The notes beneath the pieces are model-generated. The model made no database searches and was not told the origin of the DNA. It saw nothing but the letters and a program-made list of their open reading frames with translations. A DNA stretch of 58,301 bases, taken from positions 1-58,301 of the forward strand of contig JAMPHA010000014.1 in the NCBI GenBank assembly GCA_023663615.1, given 5' to 3'. The DNA comes from DLAJ01 sp023663615 (GTDB lineage: Bacteria; Bacillota; Clostridia; Lachnospirales; Lachnospiraceae). Of this stretch, positions 51,779-58,301 are shown piece by piece (the first letter of the stretch is position 1; every line of letters begins with the position of its first letter). The translations under genes were made by a program, and so were the position numbers.

Positions 51779-54142
51779 TTACTTCTTTAACGCGGCATTT
51801 GCCTTTTCAATCATTTCGACAAGCATTTCTCTTGTCAGACTGCCGTCCCCGAAGCTTAAATTGCCGCGGATCGGCGTCTGCTCCATCATGGATTTCTGCA
51901 TTTCCTCGTTGATCGCCTCGTCCGCTGCCGATTTCTCCTTCTGCTCCTCTTCTTTGCGGGACGTCCATGCCTCCGTGGAAAAACCGTCGTCCTCCGCCTC
52001 TTCTTCCGCACTCACGACCTGCGGCATGTAATTCTTTAAGAGCGGCTCCATGGCTTCGCGGACTTCCGGATGCTCCAGAAGTTCGTCTAACGTCGTGTTA
52101 AAGTCAATCGTAAACGGAAGTTTCCCCGTGGACTCCACCGTAACGGTCTCCTCTAAACGAATGTCCCGCGAGGACGCCGCGATCTCAATTCCGTAATCGC
52201 CGCTTTCCACATACCAGTCGTGAATCTCCGTATTAAAATAAGCAAACGCGCGCTTTTCCAGTTCAAACGTGACCGTCTTTGTCTGACCGGGCTTTAAGAA
52301 CACTTTCGTAAAGCCGCGCAGCTCCCTGACCGGACGGTTCGCAACGCCTTTCGGATTGCGTACATAGAGCTGTACCGCCTCTTTTCCCGCCATCTTTCCC
52401 GTATTTTTAATATCCGCGCTGACCGTCAGCGTATCGGTATCCCTGATCGCATTGGCGCTCACGCGGAGATTGCTGTAAGAATACGTTGTATAGCTTAAGC
52501 CATGCCCGAACGGGAACAGTACCTCCATCTCGCGCTTATCGTAATAGCGGTAGCCGACAAAAATGCCCTCGCGGTACTCCACCCTGTTTTTTTCACCCGG
52601 AAAATTGAGATAGGACGGATTATCCTGTACCCGCAGCGGGAATGTCTCGGCAAGCTTGCCGCTTGGATTTACTTTTCCAAAAAGGACGTTGACCGCCGCA
52701 CCGCCGACCGCCTGCCCGCCAAGGTAGACTTCTACCACCGCTTTGACCTGATCGATCCACGGCATTTCCACCGGGGAGCCGTTATGCAGCACGACGACCG
52801 TATTCGGCTGTACCTTCGCCACCTCGCTGATCAGATAATTCTGACAGCGCGGCATGGACATGTGCTTTCTGTCATAGCCCTCGGACTCAAAGTTATCCGG
52901 CAGTCCTGCAAAGATCACGGCAGTCTCCGCCTGCGACGCCGCTACGACTGCTTTGCGGACAAGTTCTTTATCAATCTCATCCTGCTCGTCCTCATAACCC
53001 TGCACATAACTGATATTTGCCCTGATCCCGTATGCGGAATCATTCACCGCGTCCATTGCGCTCTCCACCTTAAAGCAGTTGATGTGGGAGCTTCCGCCCC
53101 CTTGAAAGCGCGGCTTCTCGGCATATTTTCCGATAAACGCGATGCTGCCCCGGTTTTCCAGCGGCAGGATCTGTTCATTTTTCAAAAGAACGATACACTC
53201 CTCCTCGATCTTTCTGCTCAATTCGTGATCGGCGTTCATATTCCAGACGGTATCCGGCTTTGCCTGCTCCGTATAGCGGTACACGATATTTAAGATCCGC
53301 TCCACCGCTTCGTCCAGCACGCGCTCCTCCAAAGTCCCGTTCTTTACCGCTTCCACGATTAGTTTATCATTCTCACCTTTAGAGGACGGCATTTCCAATT
53401 CCAGACCGGCTTTCAGCCCCTTTACGCGGTCGTTGACCGCGCCCCAGTCGCTCATGACATACCCGTCAAATCCCCACTCGTCACGAAGAATGTCCGTCAA
53501 AAATTCCCTGCTGTCCGCGACATGCAGTCCGTTCACGCGGTTGTAGGAACACATGACGGTCCACGGCTTTTGTTTTTTTACCGCGCCCTCAAATGCCGCC
53601 AGATAAATCTCACGCAGCGCCCGCTCGTCGATCTCCGAGCTGCTCGTCAGTCTGCGATATTCCTGATTGTTCGCCAGATAATGCTTTAAGCTCGTACCGA
53701 CGTTCTGGCTCTGCACGCCCTTGATATGCGCACCGGCAATCTCCGTCGCCAGATACGGATCCTCGCTGAAATACTCAAAATTGCGCCCGCAGAGCGGAGA
53801 ACGCTTAATATTGGCGGCGGGACCTAAGATCGTGCCGACGCCGACCGCCTGACATTCTTTTCCGAGCGCCTCACCCATTTCCTCCAGCAGTCCTCTGTCA
53901 AAGGAGGCGCTCGTCGCGCACGCGGTCGGAAAGCAGACTGCTTTAATACTCTCGTTCACGCCAAGATGATCCGCCTCCTCGTCCTGCTTGCGCAGTCCGT
54001 GCGGTCCGTCGCTGACCATATACGCCGGAATGCCTAATCGTTCCACGGCTTTGGTATGCCAGAAATCGCCGCCTGAACACATACCGGCCTTTTCCTCCAA
54101 CGTCATCTGGGAAATCAATTCTCTTAATTTTGCCTGCTCCAT
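51779..54142 (-). CDS. Beta-glucosidase, glycoside hydrolase family 3
   Basis: A 787-residue enzyme without signal peptide, so probably acting on imported beta-glucosides. It has a TIM-barrel domain (1-290) with nucleophile aspartate in GYVMSDWGAV and substrate loop KHYLANNQE. An alpha/beta sandwich (about 310-540) and a fibronectin III-like domain (about 575-680, ending in VESGDYGIEIA) follow. An acidic C-terminal tail of about 90 residues (EEEAEDDGF and beyond) is extra relative to typical family members. The start follows AGGAGG. Confidence 0.95.
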   Translation of the reverse strand: MEQAKLRELISQMTLEEKAGMCSGGDFWHTKAVERLGIPAYMVSDGPHGLRKQDEEADHLGVNESIKAVCFPTACATSASFDRGLLEEMGEALGKECQAVGVGTILGPAANIKRSPLCGRNFEYFSEDPYLATEIAGAHIKGVQSQNVGTSLKHYLANNQEYRRLTSSSEIDERALREIYLAAFEGAVKKQKPWTVMCSYNRVNGLHVADSREFLTDILRDEWGFDGYVMSDWGAVNDRVKGLKAGLELEMPSSKGENDKLIVEAVKNGTLEERVLDEAVERILNIVYRYTEQAKPDTVWNMNADHELSRKIEEECIVLLKNEQILPLENRGSIAFIGKYAEKPRFQGGGSSHINCFKVESAMDAVNDSAYGIRANISYVQGYEDEQDEIDKELVRKAVVAASQAETAVIFAGLPDNFESEGYDRKHMSMPRCQNYLISEVAKVQPNTVVVLHNGSPVEMPWIDQVKAVVEVYLGGQAVGGAAVNVLFGKVNPSGKLAETFPLRVQDNPSYLNFPGEKNRVEYREGIFVGYRYYDKREMEVLFPFGHGLSYTTYSYSNLRVSANAIRDTDTLTVSADIKNTGKMAGKEAVQLYVRNPKGVANRPVRELRGFTKVFLKPGQTKTVTFELEKRAFAYFNTEIHDWYVESGDYGIEIAASSRDIRLEETVTVESTGKLPFTIDFNTTLDELLEHPEVREAMEPLLKNYMPQVVSAEEEAEDDGFSTEAWTSRKEEEQKEKSAADEAINEEMQKSMMEQTPIRGNLSFGDGSLTREMLVEMIEKANAALKK

Positions 54143-54177
54143 CTTCGTCCTCCTTTTTTATTTTTATTTATGACCTC

Positions 54178-57100
54178 TCATATTCCCGCTCCGCCCGCTG
54201 CCTGTCGGTAGGAATACCGGTTCTTTCCGGCATTTTTACTCTCGTAAAGCGCCTCGTCCGCTTTTCCAAGACACGTTTCATAATCAAACGCTTCTTTGCT
54301 CATGACCGCGATACCGATACTGCAATAAATCGCATACGGCTTCCGCGCCGAAAGCTTCTTTTGAAACTCGTCCAGCCGTTGATCCAGAATTTCCCTGGAC
54401 ACATAATTTTTCAGGAAAACGACAAACTCGTCGCCGCCGAAGCGCCCGATATAATCCGTCCGCCGGAACGTCTCGCGCAGGATGTCCACAAACGCGCGCA
54501 GCACGTCGTCTCCGCCCTGATGTCCGTATTGGTCGTTAAAGTCCTTGAAATCGTCAATATCAAAGATCAGGAATGCGCAGGACTCTCCCTCTCTGGCGTC
54601 CTCTTCCATATATTGGACGGTTTTTTCCTCAAACGCCTTGCGGTTCAAGGCGTTCGTGAGCGGATCGCGCGTTGCGGCGCGCTCGTTTTCCAGCTGTCTG
54701 ACTTTTTTGTCATTGATGTCTTTCAGATAATACAGCGCGTACATCTTGCCGGTCTCCGGCTCCTTAAACGCATGGACAAACAGCTCCATCCAGTGATACT
54801 CATCCTCATTTTTTCTGCGGAACTGCAGATTGACCGTTGCGGCTCCGTCTTCATACGACTGACGGACATGATCGACGTTGATATGGCTGTAATAGTTTTT
54901 GTAATCCTCCTCCGCCACAACGTCGCGCGCATAGGCGTCCTGCATACGCTGGAACGTCAGATGCTGCTGTCTTCCGATCGTCAGATACTTCTCCCAGAAA
55001 CCGCCGCCGGAAAGCATCATGCCGGTATCCATGTCAACCTCGGCATAAGCGCTCGTCTCGGAAAGGATCGCCTGATAAAAATCTTCTTTCCGCACATACT
55101 GGCGCTTGATCGCCTCTCCTCTGGGCAGATGCTTATAAAGCATGTCTTTCGTGATCAGATGGTATCCTTTATAAGTATAAACACCATCCTTTGCCTTACT
55201 CAGACGCCCCACGCATCGGACGGGAACCTCACCCAAAACCGGATGCTGCCACGGATATTCCAGCTCCACGATCTTTCCGGTCAGCATCATATCGCGCACG
55301 GCGTCCTCGACATAGCTCTGATAGCCGCCGACAATATTGCCGTGCCAGTGCGCATAGCACTCCTCGCCGCTCAGTTCCTGCCGTTCCTCCACGCCGAGCA
55401 GCTCCTTCATGCCCTTATCGGCATACATGCGGCTCTCGTCCGCGTTCGTGTCCGTCTCGATCATCCACATGCCGATACGCATATCCTTCAAAATATCTGC
55501 TTCGCGCACGAGATTTAGCGTTTCGGAAATCACATCGCCCTTTTCATCCGCCGTCATCATGCCTTTTTGCAATAACACCGCTCCCATCATCGGCGCGACG
55601 CGGGCCAAAAGCTCCTCGTGATAAGAATTCTTTTTGGGATTATCAACGCCGATAAAGCCGATCACCTTTCCGTCATGCAAAAACGGTACGACAATGAGCC
55701 TGCGGATATTCTGTTCATACAGCGTCTTCCACATCTTCGGCGCAAATTCCTTATAGACATCAATATCGGGAACGATCTCCGCCTTGCCCGCGGCGAACTT
55801 TTTCATCCACGGCCCGACCAGCTCCTCCGGCAGGGAAAGCAGCTCCGCCTGCATACTCTCTACCTGATTTTCACACCATTCGTATAAATTACTCCATGTA
55901 TGATGATTCTCGGAATATAAAAATAAATAGCAGCGGTCCGCTTTATAAAACGTCCCTGTCTCACATAAGCATTCCCGGATCGCCGTATCTAAATCCCTGT
56001 TTTCGATCAAAGCGGCAATGCTCCGGACCGTCTGCTCGCTGACCTCTAACCGCGCCTCCATTTCCGCCTGCAGCTGTCCCATGGCGGACAGATCATAGGC
56101 GATCTCTAAGCGTGCCGGTTTTCCGTTCCAGTGAATGAGCTTATCCCGCACAAACATTTTTCCCTGTGTCTGACTGTCCCACACGGATGTCATAAATTTG
56201 GTCGTATCCAGCTTCCGGTGCAGGCATTCCGCACAGGGCTGATCCGCTTTACGGCACACCTGATAACACGGCTTTCCCTCGTAATCGTTTATTCCGACAA
56301 AGCGTTTTGCCGCCGTGTTCATATAATAAAGCTCATAACTGTCCGCATCACTGACATAGACGACTTCCTCAAGCTGATCAAGTACGGTCTTATACGCATC
56401 CTCCGGACATCCCTCTGCGCGCCATTCCAGACTGTCCGCTTTATCCGATTGTTCTAATGCGGTCTGCGCATCTTTTTTCCAGTCCTCCTGCTCCTTGCTG
56501 TCATAGAGATAGCGCCGCTCAAACTCCTCGGCGCCGACCGGCTTGCTGAAATAATACCCCTGCATCAGCTCCGGTCTCAGCCCTTTTAACGTGCGCATCT
56601 CGTCAGCGGTCTCCACGCCCTCGCAGCAGACACGGATCTGCACACTGTGCGCCAGCTCTAATACATTCTGGAGCAGGCGGTAATTGTAGGCGCTCAACTG
56701 GATGCTGCTGATAAAGCTTCTGTCAATCTTCACCTCGTCAACTGCCAGTCCCTTCAGGTAACTCAACCCCGAATACCCGGTCCCGAAATCATCCACGGAA
56801 ACCTGGATCCCGCGTCTGCCCCACTGATAAAACAGCTGGTTAAAGTTCGTAAAATCCTGAAGCGGCATACTTTCCGTCAACTCCATGACAACCGCGTCTC
56901 CCGGCAGTTGAAACCGGTCAAGCAGCTCGTAAATCGTATCGCTCAATTCTTTTTGCTGGAGCTGCACATAGGAAAGATTGATGCTCATGGTGAACTTCGG
57001 GTTTAACTTCCGCCACTCTTTACACTGACGCATCGCCTCCTGCAGCACCCAGTTTCCGACAGGAACAATCATGCCGTTCTGCTCCAGAATACTGATAAAT

Positions 57101-58164
57101 ACACCCGGAAGAACGACGCCGTGATACGCCGAACGGTAGCGCAAAAGCGCCTCCGCGCCGACGACCTCCATCGTCTGCGCCGCGACCTTGGGCTGATAGC
57201 ACAGGAAAAAACCGTCGCAATGATTCTGAATGCTGCGCCGCATTTCATCCGCAAGATCGATCAAATATAGCTGCTTTGTATAATCCTCTACCGAAAAGAA
57301 CACCAGCTGATTTTTTCCTGCTTTTTTCGCGCGGTCAAGCGTACTCTCCGCGTACATATAGATCGTATTGGCGTCCGATATACCGGTCAGCGGATAAGTA
57401 ACGGCGCCCGCAGAAAAAGTACAGTCCTCGCCGAGCTGCCTGCGGATGCTCTCATAAACGGACGCAACCATCTCGCGCTGATAGCCGACAAAATTGATGG
57501 CAAAATGATCGCCATCCAAACGATAAATGCGGAATTTATCGTCAATGCAGTTCTCCATCATCACGGTTACATTTTTCAAAATGCGGTTCCCGTGCGCTCT
57601 GCCGTATTTCTTGTTGATATATTTGAAATTATCCACGCCGAGAACAAGAAGCGTTCCCTCTTTATTTTGGCGCAGCGTCTCCTCAAAATCCTCCATGAAT
57701 TTCGATATATTAAACAGCGCCGTCAAAGAATCCGTCTTACCGAGCAGTACCGTATCGGAAATACGCCCCATCATAAAGAGCCGTCTTCCCGCTTCATCAT
57801 ACACGACCTTACCCCTGCAGCTGATCCATACCTGATTTCCCTCGCGGTCAACCAGGCGGTATTCCATATCATGCGTGTCCTGCCTGCCCTCTAATACATA
57901 ACGAATATCCTGCTCTAATGCCGCCGCATCATGATCATAGACCGCCTTGGAATATTCTTCCAGACTGTAACCGTTCTCCGGATTCCTCGGCAGCGGATAG
58001 CGCCCCGCAAGATTTCCCCAAAAATAAAAACGCCCTGTATCCAGTCTCGCGATATACAGATAGTCATCCGTGCTCTCATTCAGTATCCGCAAGGTTTCGC
58101 AGTATTGCTTGAACAGTTTTTCATCCTGCTCTCCAAATACAATCCTGCTCTCATTCTGCTCCAT
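54178..58164 (-). CDS. Multidomain cyclic-di-GMP enzyme (PAS-GGDEF-EAL-PAS-GAF-PAS-GGDEF)
   Basis: A 1328-residue cytosolic protein without membrane helices. Domains: PAS (about 20-135), a degenerate GGDEF (LDGDHF at 216-221), EAL (about 305-552) with intact EALLRY, DDFGTG, EGVET and QGYYFSKP, a PAS-like domain with a cysteine cluster (CRKADQPCAEC), GAF (about 730-880), further PAS regions, and a C-terminal GGDEF (GGDEF at 1243-1247) with an RRTD inhibitory-site match five residues before it. The EAL domain looks active as phosphodiesterase and the last GGDEF as cyclase, so output may switch with sensory input; this is inference. The start follows GGGGGA. Confidence 0.94.
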   Translation of the reverse strand: MEQNESRIVFGEQDEKLFKQYCETLRILNESTDDYLYIARLDTGRFYFWGNLAGRYPLPRNPENGYSLEEYSKAVYDHDAAALEQDIRYVLEGRQDTHDMEYRLVDREGNQVWISCRGKVVYDEAGRRLFMMGRISDTVLLGKTDSLTALFNISKFMEDFEETLRQNKEGTLLVLGVDNFKYINKKYGRAHGNRILKNVTVMMENCIDDKFRIYRLDGDHFAINFVGYQREMVASVYESIRRQLGEDCTFSAGAVTYPLTGISDANTIYMYAESTLDRAKKAGKNQLVFFSVEDYTKQLYLIDLADEMRRSIQNHCDGFFLCYQPKVAAQTMEVVGAEALLRYRSAYHGVVLPGVFISILEQNGMIVPVGNWVLQEAMRQCKEWRKLNPKFTMSINLSYVQLQQKELSDTIYELLDRFQLPGDAVVMELTESMPLQDFTNFNQLFYQWGRRGIQVSVDDFGTGYSGLSYLKGLAVDEVKIDRSFISSIQLSAYNYRLLQNVLELAHSVQIRVCCEGVETADEMRTLKGLRPELMQGYYFSKPVGAEEFERRYLYDSKEQEDWKKDAQTALEQSDKADSLEWRAEGCPEDAYKTVLDQLEEVVYVSDADSYELYYMNTAAKRFVGINDYEGKPCYQVCRKADQPCAECLHRKLDTTKFMTSVWDSQTQGKMFVRDKLIHWNGKPARLEIAYDLSAMGQLQAEMEARLEVSEQTVRSIAALIENRDLDTAIRECLCETGTFYKADRCYLFLYSENHHTWSNLYEWCENQVESMQAELLSLPEELVGPWMKKFAAGKAEIVPDIDVYKEFAPKMWKTLYEQNIRRLIVVPFLHDGKVIGFIGVDNPKKNSYHEELLARVAPMMGAVLLQKGMMTADEKGDVISETLNLVREADILKDMRIGMWMIETDTNADESRMYADKGMKELLGVEERQELSGEECYAHWHGNIVGGYQSYVEDAVRDMMLTGKIVELEYPWQHPVLGEVPVRCVGRLSKAKDGVYTYKGYHLITKDMLYKHLPRGEAIKRQYVRKEDFYQAILSETSAYAEVDMDTGMMLSGGGFWEKYLTIGRQQHLTFQRMQDAYARDVVAEEDYKNYYSHINVDHVRQSYEDGAATVNLQFRRKNEDEYHWMELFVHAFKEPETGKMYALYYLKDINDKKVRQLENERAATRDPLTNALNRKAFEEKTVQYMEEDAREGESCAFLIFDIDDFKDFNDQYGHQGGDDVLRAFVDILRETFRRTDYIGRFGGDEFVVFLKNYVSREILDQRLDEFQKKLSARKPYAIYCSIGIAVMSKEAFDYETCLGKADEALYESKNAGKNRYSYRQAAGGAGI

Positions 58165-58201
58165 GCTTTTCCCCCTCGAACGCTATGTCATAGTTATATC
58201 A

Positions 58202-58230
58202 ATTTTATAACAGATAAGGGTGTGATGCAA
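58202..58230 (-). promoter_or_regulatory. Promoter of the cyclic-di-GMP enzyme gene
   Basis: On the minus strand TTGCAT (58230-58225), 17-base spacer, TAAAAT (58207-58202), 38 bases upstream of the start codon. Confidence 0.6.
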
Positions 58231-58301
58231 GTACAAGGTATGCTATGGGTGTAGATATAAAAAGGTGGCACTATTTTCTGCTTTATGATATAATATGACT
58301 A

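Noticed and set aside
54130..55518. Long plus-strand open frame of 462 codons opposite the cyclic-di-GMP gene
   Set aside because: It mirrors the GC-ending codon bias of the true minus-strand gene, has no ribosome site and shows His/Leu/Arg-rich shadow composition with no domain.
58271..58290. Sigma-54-like TGGCAC...TGC element at the window end
   Set aside because: The GG to GC spacing is 11, not 10 bases. A sigma-70 reading (TGGCAC, 17 bases, TATAAT) is possible, but the gene it would serve lies outside the window.

Overview
The window looks like a chromosomal segment of a Gram-positive anaerobic clostridium, most likely a gut Lachnospiraceae relative. The reasons are strong AGGAGG-type ribosome sites, TTGACA/TATAAT promoters with 17-base spacing, SigV/RsiV- and BlaI/BlaR1-type regulation, YtrA-type GntR regulators driving ABC exporters, many cyclic-di-GMP and response-regulator genes, and plant- or milk-sugar hydrolases. 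This placement rests on gene content and style, not on a database search. About 50 genes and two tRNAs (Lys-CTT and Pro-CGG) are supported. No rRNA, CRISPR array, phage block or complete insertion sequence was seen.

Layout. 0.2-3.7 kb: Xaa-Pro peptidase, tRNA-Lys and a hemerythrin-response regulator fusion. 3.9-8.7 kb: an AT-richer accessory island. It holds a surface protein, a lipoprotein with a C-terminal LHH nuclease domain, a SUKH immunity-like protein, a divergent XRE regulator, and a HEPN/MNT toxin-antitoxin pair. 8.9-24.4 kb: mostly core genes. These are an HD-GYP regulator, a FeoA-FeoB iron transporter, an odd protein carrying a decarboxylase-beta-like motif, a glycosidase-like protein, a TraX-family protein, a flotillin, an ECF sigma factor with an RsiV-like anti-sigma factor, EPSP synthase, a CmpB-type membrane protein, a DUF4037 protein and a TPR protein. 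24.6-31.3 kb: two consecutive ABC transporter operons. 31.4-34.2 kb: a RelB/YoeB pair, a 17-codon remnant of a HAD phosphatase gene, cardiolipin synthase and a region of inverted repeats. 34.2-44.9 kb: cysteine synthase, M18 aminopeptidase, a nuclease-like unknown, a cation/proton antiporter overlapping a beta-galactosidase gene, a second GntR-ABC operon and a second RelB/YoeB pair. 45-51.6 kb: BlaI/BlaR1-like regulators, tRNA-Pro and an XRE-regulated ABC cassette. 51.8-58.2 kb: a GH3 beta-glucosidase and a 1328-residue cyclic-di-GMP enzyme.

How it fits together. Cyclic-di-GMP turnover is represented by an HD-GYP phosphodiesterase and a GGDEF-EAL-GGDEF protein. Envelope stress is represented by SigV/RsiV, BlaI/BlaR1, flotillin and cardiolipin synthase. 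Three regulator-coupled ABC cassettes resemble drug or peptide resistance modules. The most system-like novelty is the surface protein/lipoprotein-nuclease/SUKH operon with its divergent regulator. It looks like a contact-dependent toxin that is anchored as a lipoprotein and lacks an LXG domain. Other notable points are a 13-G tract acting as the ribosome site of the anti-sigma gene, a BlaR1-like protein ending in Asp-box repeats, and a family of hairpin-rich intergenic repeats. Start sites were chosen from visible ribosome sites and often differ from the longest possible reading frame.
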